NCBI GenBank assembly: GCA_004764695.1
Contig: SMSO01000031.1
Coordinates: 7,621,261 to 7,685,260 of the forward strand
Origin: Schizochytrium sp. TIO01
Lineage: Eukaryota > Sar > Bigyra > Thraustochytrida > Thraustochytriidae
DNA length: 64,000 bases
Direction of reading: 5' to 3'
In this document: positions 20,719-29,233 of the stretch, piece after piece
Position numbering within the stretch: the stretch's first letter is position 1
Layout of the letters: every line of letters starts with the position of its first letter
Notes under the pieces: model-generated
What the model was told of the DNA's origin: nothing
Databases searched by the model: none
What the model saw: only the letters and a program-made list of their open reading frames with translations
Program-made: the position numbers and the translations under genes

Positions 20719-20960
20719 TGCAGTGCAATGTAGTGCAATGTAGTGCAATGTGATTCAATGTAGTGCAATGTGATTCAATGTAATGCAATGTAGTGCAATG
20801 TGATTCAATGTAAGCAATGTAATGCAATGTAATGCAATGTAATGCAATGTAATGCAATGTAATGCAATGTAATGCAATGCAATGCAATGTAATGCGATGT
20901 AAAACAATATAGTCCAATGTAATGCGATGCAGTACAGTCAAATACAAGTCAATGCTAGGC
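20719..20960. repeat. AATGY pentanucleotide array with 10-mer periodicity
   Basis: About 240 bases built from pentamers AATGC and AATGT, mostly alternating as a 10-base unit (AATGCAATGT), with GTAGTGCAAT and GTGATTCAAT variants at the left end and increasing decay at the right. The reverse complement of the AATGC unit recurs as a GCATT array near 49918. Confidence 0.92.
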
Positions 20961-22006
20961 GGTGCAGTTAATTGCAATAAAATGTAAACAGGTGAAGTGC
21001 AGCAGGCCCAGGAAACTCACGACACTGCCAAGGTAGCACCGTTTCCGCACAGACCGTCGTCAATTGAGACGCAAGAGGGCAAACGAACCCTGCATGCCTA
21101 CTATCGCGTAGCGCTGCAGAAGAGAGCGAAAGCTCCCATGCGAACTCTTAGAATGAAGATCGTGTCAAATTGCGCGAGGTTTCAGCTTCCAACGATCCCC
21201 GCTGTGCACGTGCAGCCACACGCCAAGAGGAAGCCCTCCTACGATGTCCCCGGCGGGTTCCCCGTATGAGTCCTCAGGTTAGGTGTGTACTGTGGCTTGC
21301 ATCTTGAAGTTGAAATTCAGTGTTTCTTTCTTCTCAATTTCTTTTTTAGTTTAAAAAAATAAATTAAATAATTGTTAATTGAAAAAAATCTACAAGTTTT
21401 TGGATAGAAACAAATAACTTCGAAATACACTGGATGATGCTCAAGGACGGAAGCAATCTTAGATGAATAAATAAATGAAGTCTTCCCAGGGATCCCCCCC
21501 TTCCCTATATAAACTACCCTCCTGCGCGTTGGCGATTGGAACTTACGAAAAGGCTGCTCGGATTGCGGAGCTGGGCGGCGTCCACGGGCTGCGCAAGGTC
21601 TTAGAGGTAAACGTTAATTAGACCATAGCGACGCTCCATGCACGTGCTGGTGACAGATCTGACGACTAGGTGAAAGCTTGCAGTACCTCCACTGTTATAA
21701 ACAGTTGTGAGCTAGCAACGCGAGATTGTGAACGGTGTTCGGCTGAGAGTAGTTGCTTGGCATATGCTGGACTCCCGAGAGGAGGTTTGGCGTTGTTACC
21801 GGAAGAACCTGGAACTAGAGGTGTGATCCTTGACCTTGAGCATCTTGCAGGTGGCTCGACACGAAAGTATTCTCCAGAACTAGTTTTGTAACAGCAAAGC
21901 AATATTCTTGGCAGCGCAAAGTTGTGAGAATAGGTTCACTGGTCTCTTCGTGTGCGCGTCGCTTTGCCAAGCTGGTTTGTAGAGTTTTGAGAAATCGATT
22001 TGGAAA

Positions 22007-23311
22007 ATGGGAAATGGCAGGAGTCGCCAACGATCGCGAGGGCTCAGCAAAAGCGTGGAAGGCGACGTAGACGATGTCGCATACCTTCTCAGATCGCATA
22101 GTGACGGAGGAAGCTCGCTGCTTTCAGCTAGCTCATCATTCATATCTGACTCCTCATTTGAAATTGACGCTTCAGTCATCTGGCGTCAAGACTCTCAGTG
22201 TAGTCCTCCCCCCCGACGAAAGAGCTTTCTCCGCAAGCGAAAGCCCCGCCTGGCTCAATGGGACAACGAAGCGGTTGCAGAGGCGCTTGAATCCGGGGCT
22301 CTTTCTACGGTGGTATCTACTGAACAAAGCAAAATAGGTATTCTTGAAGCTGTTGGTGCACCTCCGCTCGGAGTTCGGACGTTTCTGACAAGCGGCTTCG
22401 GCCATCGCACAGAGCTCATTATTCGAATTCTAGACAAAGAGGATCACGAAAAGATAACTCAAGATTTAGAACTACTTGCAGAGTCATTAATGCGACTTTC
22501 CGAGACCTCAGAGGCATCTGCAATTGCTGCGTACAAACTTATTCAGACAGATTTGTTTCCTTGGGATACCAAGGTCATTGCGAGTCAGGGGAAACACCAC
22601 GGCCTAGTTCTATTTCCTGATCCTATGCTAGAGCCGTTGTGCAGCAGTCGTAGTAACTTTCTCGCGATCTTAGCTTTGCAACCTGAGGAGTGGGAACTGG
22701 CCAAGCAGGTACCAAAGATTCCATTGCATGCTTTTGTGTCATCTGAAACAGGGGCAGCAAACCCCCTTCTTGTAAACAGCGTTCGGCGCCCAAGTATACT
22801 TAATCTGGGCGCCTTAGAGGACCTAAAAGGGTATTTACCTGCAGAGGAATCTTCAGCTATGCACCAAAAACTAGGTGCTATTGATTTTTCTGTATCATCA
22901 TCATCCGAGTGCTTCAGCCTTATAATTACCCAAGTCCAAGCGGCAAGTGTTTTTTCGCTCCTAGAGTCACAATTACTCGGAGATGTATTCGGCATGCGGT
23001 CTCTTGAGATAGTTCCTTCAAATGAAGGGCGATCTATCTTGTTCCGCAATCGACGCGACATATCTAACATCGACGAAACCACCTGTACCGACAAAATCGT
23101 GATTGATACTGGTGATCGATTTTATGGTTGCCTTATGAGTGAGGTATGGCCCAAAGTATACAATACTGAGCACCCGGTTGATGAAATCAATGATGACCAC
23201 CCCTATTTGAATGGTGAAAGTGATGTATTTATGGTGCGAAAAACCATCGATCTCACCTACGAGTTTGGAGGCCCGTTTCAGTTTCGTATCGTTGTAGTGG
23301 CACACATATAG
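22007..23311 (+). CDS. Unidentified protein with myristoylation-type start; faint SUFU-like middle
   Basis: This is a 434-residue protein in one frame. The ATG opens MGNGRS, with Gly2 and Ser6 as in N-myristoylated proteins, followed by a basic Arg/Ser-rich stretch that would aid membrane binding. The first 90 residues look disordered. From about 95 to 260 the order of features recalls suppressor-of-fused (SUFU) domains: a TFLTSGFGHR turn, a hydrophobic RTELIIRIL strand, a long helix, a segment with LVLFPDP, then FLAILALQPEEWELAKQ. This is similarity of pattern only. The C-terminal 170 residues were not recognised. It is convergent with the aldo-keto reductase 170 bases away. The coding call is firm; the family suggestion is weak. 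Confidence 0.8.
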   Translation: MGNGRSRQRSRGLSKSVEGDVDDVAYLLRSHSDGGSSLLSASSSFISDSSFEIDASVIWRQDSQCSPPPRRKSFLRKRKPRLAQWDNEAVAEALESGALSTVVSTEQSKIGILEAVGAPPLGVRTFLTSGFGHRTELIIRILDKEDHEKITQDLELLAESLMRLSETSEASAIAAYKLIQTDLFPWDTKVIASQGKHHGLVLFPDPMLEPLCSSRSNFLAILALQPEEWELAKQVPKIPLHAFVSSETGAANPLLVNSVRRPSILNLGALEDLKGYLPAEESSAMHQKLGAIDFSVSSSSECFSLIITQVQAASVFSLLESQLLGDVFGMRSLEIVPSNEGRSILFRNRRDISNIDETTCTDKIVIDTGDRFYGCLMSEVWPKVYNTEHPVDEINDDHPYLNGESDVFMVRKTIDLTYEFGGPFQFRIVVVAHI

Positions 23312-23480
23312 TTCAACTAGGCCATCGATTTTTGGGTGACGGCGCTAACGAGGTAATGCATAGACCTAATTTGTTTCCAATAACAAGAACTATATTAGAG
23401 ACTAATGTGTGAAGAAAGTGGCAAGCGTTCGTCTTTATTAAAATTTGAAGGAAACGTATATTTTACTCTTTTATGAAAAT

Positions 23481-24616
23481 TCAGTATTGCATGACAAGGT
23501 CATCAATAATCTCGAGATTGCTTTGTGTCAAAAGATCTGAAGGCTGTAGGTGCAGCAGTTTAGCGTTTGCTTCAATGTGATTTTTGCTGGTGCTGCGCGG
23601 AAGAATGATGGCGTCTCGCTGAAGAGCCCACAGAAGTACGGTTTCCTGGACAGATCTTGAAGTACGTTTTGCGATTGCCAGTAAAGCTTCATTTTCAAAA
23701 ACGAGGTTTCGTTTGTACGGCTCGCGATACTGCCATTGAGTGCCAAGTGTGCTATATGAAGTGTACGCTATTCGGTGTTGCTCACACTCTGCTCGAACAT
23801 CTGCATCTTGGTGAAAGGGATCCATCCAATTCTGTACGACGTGTGGAGTGACCCTGGCCTCGCTCATGCACCGTGCAATTTCGTAGCGTCCAACATTGGA
23901 GAGTCCAATGGCACGGATTGTCCCTTTATCGTAATATTCCTCTAGTACGCTGTATGCTTCCAGCCAATCGCCCTCTGGATCCACGCCCTGGCACGCGGGA
24001 ATCCAGGAGCCACAAACTGGGTAATGAAGCAAAACCAAGTCAAGATAGCTCGTTTGAAGCCGCACAAGCATGTTTTCAATGGCAGCATGGGTTCGTGTTC
24101 TACCGAGATTTTTCGGGTGAACCTTGGTTGTCAAAAAGAGGTCTTCTCGTGAGACAGCAGGTGTCTCATTAAGGTACTTTGTGAGAGCACGGCCTAAGGC
24201 TGCATCATCATACCACTCTGTTGCCTCCGCGCCGTCAAAGTGGCGAAATCCTGCCTCTAAGGCGTATCTCACAACCCTTTCCGTCTCGGCTCCGCGCTTG
24301 TATTTCAATAAGATATCTTCTCTAGTTAGAGTCTGAAATAATGATTAATTCTTTGAGCGGTATTCTCACTGTTTTAGCATCCGCACCTTCCACGCCATGA
24401 CGAACTTACCATGCCTGCAGTGCCAAAGCCTACGCGCGGGATCTTCACGCCATTCCAAAGCTCTTTAGTTTGCAAAACAAACTCACAAGAGGAATCTCCG
24501 TCTCCATCGCTGATGTCTGTGCACGAGTCCACGACTTCTTCTGCAAGGACTGAGCAAATTTGCAGAAGATTGCCTAGGAGAGCAAAGACAACGAGAGACC
24601 ACGAGGAAAGCTGCAT
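23481..24616 (-). CDS. Secretory-pathway aldo-keto reductase, one intron
   Basis: Two exons (24616-24410 and 24332-23481) give 352 residues. The 77-nt intron (24409-24333) has a consensus GTAAGT donor and a TTATTTCAG acceptor and joins VGFGTAGM to TLTREDIL in phase 0. An N-terminal signal peptide (MQLSSWSLVVFALLGN...) is followed by a short acidic, Cys-containing segment and then the AKR barrel. Active-site candidates are D102 in HFDGAE, Y110, K139 in LTTKVHP and H172 in LLHYP. The D-to-Y spacing is longer than the usual five residues, so the catalytic Tyr assignment is uncertain. An AKR entering the secretory pathway is unusual, since most are cytosolic; it would meet an oxidising compartment. 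Substrate unknown; NADPH as cofactor is the family norm. Confidence 0.92.
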
Positions 24617-25117
24617 CGTTCTTTAGCGGTGACTCTCGTTTCAGAATTGGTCTATATTTGTTTACCGCCTTTGTCTTTTGGAGGGTTGCCCATATAACAT
24701 AGTGACTTAAACTCCTTTCAAAGTGTGTTCCATAACAAAAACGAAGATCCAACAGCATTTAATATAGCACTGTATAATTAGGAACATTATTTTCAAGGGA
24801 TCCTATTTTGGAAAGTTGTCTAGCTAGGTGCCAATAGACTTATTCAGAATGTATTGGAAATATGAGCCAGGGTAGAAAGAATAAACGGTCGAAATCCATC
24901 TACCTAAGAAGATTCATTATTCATGCTGCTGGCAATTTCCCTTCGACGAAAGCGACGTTGGTGCATCATTCACAATTACACAAACTCAGCTAGTTAGAAA
25001 ATGCTCAAAACTTCAAGTGCCGCAACACTAAAATATATGTAGACAAAGCGTGTAGACAAAGCGTCCTTTTATACTTTCAATTGATCATAAGTTAAGATGT
25101 TTCTATTTATTATTAAT
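24617..25117. other. Intergenic region
   Basis: AT-rich 0.5-kb spacer between two minus-strand genes, with a small direct repeat (GTAGACAAAGCGT, twice near 25040-25065). No gene is seen. It probably holds the aldo-keto reductase promoter. Confidence 0.5.
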
Positions 25118-26548
25118 TTAAAGCTTTGAAGCAGCATGAGGGGGGTTCTCGTTGCTCTCTTGGCGCTCCTTACTAGACTCGGTTTCACTCTGGTTGCTAG
25201 TTTCTTGTGGCTGCATTTGTCGACGGGTCACTTCGTCTAGTGTCCCATACGCAACGCCATACACATCAAGAAGAGTCTCTGCGTGCAAATAAACAGTGCC
25301 GGACTCAGGTACTAGAATTGCGGATCTCGATAACAAATCGGCGGCATTCCAGGCTCGCTTTGAAGAATAGGTATCTTCTGTGGACTGATGTAACGGCTCA
25401 ACATCTAAAGTCCGAAAATCATTGTCGGAATTTTCAGCCGATAAAGCACGAATAATGCGCTGGAAAAGATCAAGCCGTGCTCGCCGCGGGACCTTATCTG
25501 CAGGAAGAATGAGACGTTTCATGTATGTCTCTGTTGACCAGTAAAATTGCTGCAAAGTACTCTTGAGCCAGACTGGGCTCTCATCCTCATAACCAAATCG
25601 ATGGCGGGAGAGATGGCGACATATGCGATCAACCATAACAGTTGCAAGCGTTTTCTGGCCAGATTTGGACAATTTTGAAACATGATTGATGTGCCGAAGG
25701 GCTAAGCGCTCCGCAACAATACGCACAACACGTTCGTTCTCAAGTTCATCATCACCAGTCTCCTCGAAGGCAAGTAAGACATTTAAGCAGCGTTCTAGTT
25801 CCCAGGCTCGCTTTTTCAGGTCGAACATGTGTACACCAAAAGAACCTGCTAGAAAAAGTGCGCCAGCGCGATAACTGTTAAGAATACGATTGTACATTGT
25901 GGATAGCATGAGTCCAGACGCACCCACTACCACAAGTTTTGCAGCCAGCCCTGATGATGTCAGAAACGAAAGCACTCCCCCAATTTGCTTCAAGCCTCCA
26001 AGGCTAGACGCCATTGCACCGCGAGCAAAACCAGAGGCGCCAGCAGAGGTTCCAGAGCGACTTTGAATGAATGAGATTCCCCCATTGCCCCAGCGGGACT
26101 CACCCGAGTCCCACTGAACACCATAAATGCTCTCAGGGATAAAGAACTGCCCACCATCCTGCTCCAATGAGTTCCAAATTTGCCCAGCTAGAATCTTATA
26201 TTCAATAATTCTATTTCGAAGCCGAATTTTGAGGATTTCGCTAAATTGTACAAGCTGACGCTGCACGATTTCAGCCTTTGCACGTTCTGTAATTTGGAAA
26301 TTTGCCACAGCATCACTCAACATTAAATCAAAGGTTGAATTAATAACCTGGTTCTTGCGATTGGCCTTCGTTAAGGCAACTTTAGAGCTGCGTCCTCGAA
26401 CATTTTGGGGATCGGAACTCGCCAATTCTGACTCGGAACCTTTATTTTCCTCATTATCGCTTTCATCTGCTTCTGCTATATTAGGTTTTGCCCCTCGTCG
26501 AGCTTCAGAAGGTTGCTTTCCAGGTTTCCTTTTGTCAGGTGATGACAT
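25118..26548 (-). CDS. Unidentified protein with two predicted membrane segments
   Basis: This 476-residue protein has no recognised family. Its N-terminus (1-65) is charged and disordered. A helical region follows (about 70-130), then a Gly/Ser-rich patch (150-190) leading into two closely spaced hydrophobic helices at about 200-218 and 226-243, separated by a short polar turn. The second half is soluble-looking and helical (ELERCLNVLLAFEETGDDELENERVV). The tail is Gln/Ser/Glu-rich. The helical hairpin resembles membrane-inserting segments of organelle-shaping proteins, but nothing identifies it. The ATG at 26548 starts a Lys/Arg-rich leader with no signal peptide. Confidence 0.8.
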   Translation of the reverse strand: MSSPDKRKPGKQPSEARRGAKPNIAEADESDNEENKGSESELASSDPQNVRGRSSKVALTKANRKNQVINSTFDLMLSDAVANFQITERAKAEIVQRQLVQFSEILKIRLRNRIIEYKILAGQIWNSLEQDGGQFFIPESIYGVQWDSGESRWGNGGISFIQSRSGTSAGASGFARGAMASSLGGLKQIGGVLSFLTSSGLAAKLVVVGASGLMLSTMYNRILNSYRAGALFLAGSFGVHMFDLKKRAWELERCLNVLLAFEETGDDELENERVVRIVAERLALRHINHVSKLSKSGQKTLATVMVDRICRHLSRHRFGYEDESPVWLKSTLQQFYWSTETYMKRLILPADKVPRRARLDLFQRIIRALSAENSDNDFRTLDVEPLHQSTEDTYSSKRAWNAADLLSRSAILVPESGTVYLHAETLLDVYGVAYGTLDEVTRRQMQPQETSNQSETESSKERQESNENPPHAASKL

Positions 26549-27261
26549 GTCGGACTCAGAACCAGCACAGAGGAACCCAAGAGAGAAACCTACGCACAGG
26601 ATTCGGATTGAAGGGTATGCGCGGGCCCTTGCCTAGGCTCTACCTTCCCTTACTTGCCGCAGTACAAAGACAGACAAGGCGTTATAGTTGTAGTTCTGCA
26701 AATTGCAGTCTGGCGAAACAAGGCGCAATACTTTCCGGCAGGTACAGCTACTTAAAATACTAGGAGTGGTGGTACGTCTTTATCGTATTTATTGTTAATA
26801 GATTTTATTGTTAGGGTGACAAGTAAGGAGTCATAAAGCTTGAAGGGCCAATCTCTTGACCAGTATTAGTACATAATTACTACTTTAAAGAAACCATGTA
26901 CAAGCTTGACACAAAAGGAATTTATTGTCAAAGGCTAAGTAGACAACCTCAGAATGTCAATGGTCGAAAGTCTTTATTATCGGCATGGTATGGAATTTGG
27001 CAGAAAGCAAATATTCGATTCCTACAAATGCTTCTTAACATGTCCAAGGTTTACGTTCTATCAAAGCCATGTTCGATATGCAGAGGAAGATAATCAATCG
27101 CTACTCAAACATCTGTGAGACACACAAAGTGCCTTGAATCCACAAACTCATTGTCAATCGCATCATCAGAAATCTATCTAGCATCGTGTTGCTTTAACAA
27201 ACCAGAGCTTACTGATCAATATTGTATAAATTTACAAACTCAAATTAATGAAAGCAAAAGA
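26549..27261. other. Intergenic region
   Basis: 0.7 kb between two minus-strand genes. Only short open frames without features were seen. It should contain the promoter of the membrane protein upstream of 26548 and the 3' end of the methyltransferase transcript. Confidence 0.5.
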
Positions 27262-28263
27262 TTACTCTTTCTTTTGCGCAGCAAGCTTGGTATGAATTTT
27301 AATAATAATATCCTCGTCGCGATAACCTTCACAGAGGCTGGCAAATGGAATTGCTTCTTCTTTTGTAAATCCTGCTTCAGAGGCTAGCAAGGACGAGAAC
27401 AGCTGCTCCTGAACACGTGAAGAATTTACTGTGTCCGCTACATGATTTTCAGAATCATTCACAGAGGTTTGTGCAATCTCATCTTGACTCGCGGGCACAT
27501 CCCGAACTTCATAGCATGATACAACTACTGCATACGAACTCGCTTGAGTCAGGTTTGCAATTGTGGCAACTAAGGCCCGCGTTGTGCTAGCGTCACCAGC
27601 ATAAATAAGGTCAGAGCATAAAATCGTGCTGAATGGGCACCTTTTCGCGATCTCAGGTGAGAGTGTTCGATCCCATTCGATGCTCGCGGCTTCAACGTGC
27701 GCAGTGTCAATGTGCGCACTATTGAGCTCAATTTGATGACGAATCCATTCCATTGCAGAAGGCCTTTCAGAAAGGATGACCTCTTGTGCTCCCAACGCGG
27801 CAGCTACAATGCCTGGAAGACCTAGTGCACATCCGAGCTCCACCACGCGTTGTCCCTTGACGAGTTCTACCTTTTGAGTAAGAAAACGTGCTAAAATTCC
27901 AGCACAATCCCAGAGCATCTTATTTTGCTCGCCCACAACTTCATCAATCACAATTGTGGTTTTGGAGTCTGGAAGATGAATTCCGAATTCTGGAATCTGA
28001 CGAAGAAGCGCCCGGTTCTTATTTGAGCGCTCTCGCTTTGCCACCGCTAGAAGTCTGCGCGACTTTTGTGCTTCTGTTTCATCAAAGAGGCTTGAAAATG
28101 TTCTTTCTGACTTATCTCCATTCTCACCAGTACCGTCTACATCATCCCCATCTTCGTCACTATAAGGTGCCCCGCCAAGCCTCGAGAACCAATCTCCATC
28201 TTCGTCGCTGCTGCTTTCTTCACTGTCGCTGCGCGATGGGTTGTGCTCGAATGTGGTGTCCAT
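27262..28263 (-). CDS. METTL21-type (Methyltransf_16) protein methyltransferase
   Basis: This 333-residue protein belongs to the seven-beta-strand SAM-dependent lysine methyltransferase group that modifies chaperones and translation factors. Visible motifs are LWDCAG (117-122, the family's LW(D/P) entry motif), motif I VELGCALGLPG (141-151) for SAM binding, an acidic residue after strand 2 (SERP), and SDLIY (217-221), equivalent to the DxxY substrate-site motif. Residues 1-65 are an acidic, Ser-rich disordered leader; a loop rich in Asn/Asp near the C-terminus is an insertion. The first ATG in frame (28263, MDTTFEH) is the start. The precise substrate cannot be told. The nearby CCT subunit gene is 13 kb away, so no link is implied. 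Confidence 0.9.
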   Translation of the reverse strand: MDTTFEHNPSRSDSEESSSDEDGDWFSRLGGAPYSDEDGDDVDGTGENGDKSERTFSSLFDETEAQKSRRLLAVAKRERSNKNRALLRQIPEFGIHLPDSKTTIVIDEVVGEQNKMLWDCAGILARFLTQKVELVKGQRVVELGCALGLPGIVAAALGAQEVILSERPSAMEWIRHQIELNSAHIDTAHVEAASIEWDRTLSPEIAKRCPFSTILCSDLIYAGDASTTRALVATIANLTQASSYAVVVSCYEVRDVPASQDEIAQTSVNDSENHVADTVNSSRVQEQLFSSLLASEAGFTKEEAIPFASLCEGYRDEDIIIKIHTKLAAQKKE

Positions 28264-29233
28264 GCTGACCACCCAAGTCAGCTCTAGTGGCGACTTCCGC
28301 CTTCGGAAACTCCAAGATAAATGATTTCTATCTACGGTCTAGAGTTGGAGCTTTACGCTCGCAAGCTGCGCAAGCTCAAATTCAAGGCTCTGCTCAACCT
28401 GAGTCCATGAGAGATTGTTCTGCAAATGAGAAGTGGTTGGTTCTCTTGCGTATTATGCACGGACTTGAAAATTCAAAGGTTTTAGTCACATAAATTGTTT
28501 TTATTTTGTCTATACTAGTGAGTACTAATAGATACCTAGGTGCCTGAAGGTAAGTCTAAAGTATGTACTGGACTAAAGGGCAAAATTAATATAGATATAT
28601 ATAGGCCTATATATCTTATTTTTTTGTAATGAAAGATTAAAAAATCAAATCAAAAACCTTTAAAAGCGTTTTTAAAAACAGATTTTCCGTGGAAGACATC
28701 AGGGTGGACATGAAGTCAATTGCAGCAATATAAAAGGTTGACGAAAATTATAAGATCGAGGAAAATTGAATGTATAAATGTATCTATGAATGTGTATAAA
28801 AGTATATAGTTAGAAAATAGGTAGCATCTTGAAAGAGTGGATAGAACACATACCATGTGGCGTGAGTTATCAAAACGCAGTGGGCGTGAAATCATCGCAC
28901 GCATGCAAGAAGGTAAACTTGTGATTATCTCCACATCGTACGCCAGGATGATTGAAGAAAAGACGAGAAATTTCGCAGGAAGAATGTTTGAGAGATCCTA
29001 TGGGTTGCACACATCTGAGTTACCACTCTCTCGATTCTGAAGAGATATGAGACGAAGAGAGAGAGTGGCTCAAAAATCTTACATGTGTGCAGTACCTTCA
29101 TATGATATTAAGGAGAGTGATGCAAACCTTTTATATAAGTAAAGAGGGACACGAAAATTAGCAGGAATGAGACATACAATTTGTACACTGTTGTTCTCTT
29201 CTTGGCATGTTACAGAACTGATGTTAAGACATT
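28264..29233. other. Intergenic region
   Basis: AT-rich 1-kb spacer. A 61-codon frame from the ATG at 28855 (MWRELSKRSG) to 29040 on the plus strand has a protein-like composition but no recognisable family, so it was not called. No other feature is seen. Confidence 0.5.

Larger units (their letters stand above)
19262..22006. other. Repeat-rich intergenic region
   Basis: This 2.7-kb divergent region lies between the lectin-type receptor (-) and the gene at 22007 (+). It carries AATG/AAAG tetranucleotide repeats and a 240-base AATGY pentamer array. A TATA-like CTATATAAAC near 21504 is followed by a GC-rich, coding-like 80-base stretch ending at a GTAAAC donor-like site (21608). The latter might be a 5' exon of the gene at 22007, but no joined frame could be shown. 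Confidence 0.5.

Noticed and set aside
20719-20960. CRISPR-like array
   Set aside because: The units are 5-10 bases with no unique spacers. It is a simple tandem repeat in a eukaryotic genome.
28855-29040. 61-codon frame (MWRELSKRSG...)
   Set aside because: Protein-like composition, but too short and without context or similarity to call as a gene.
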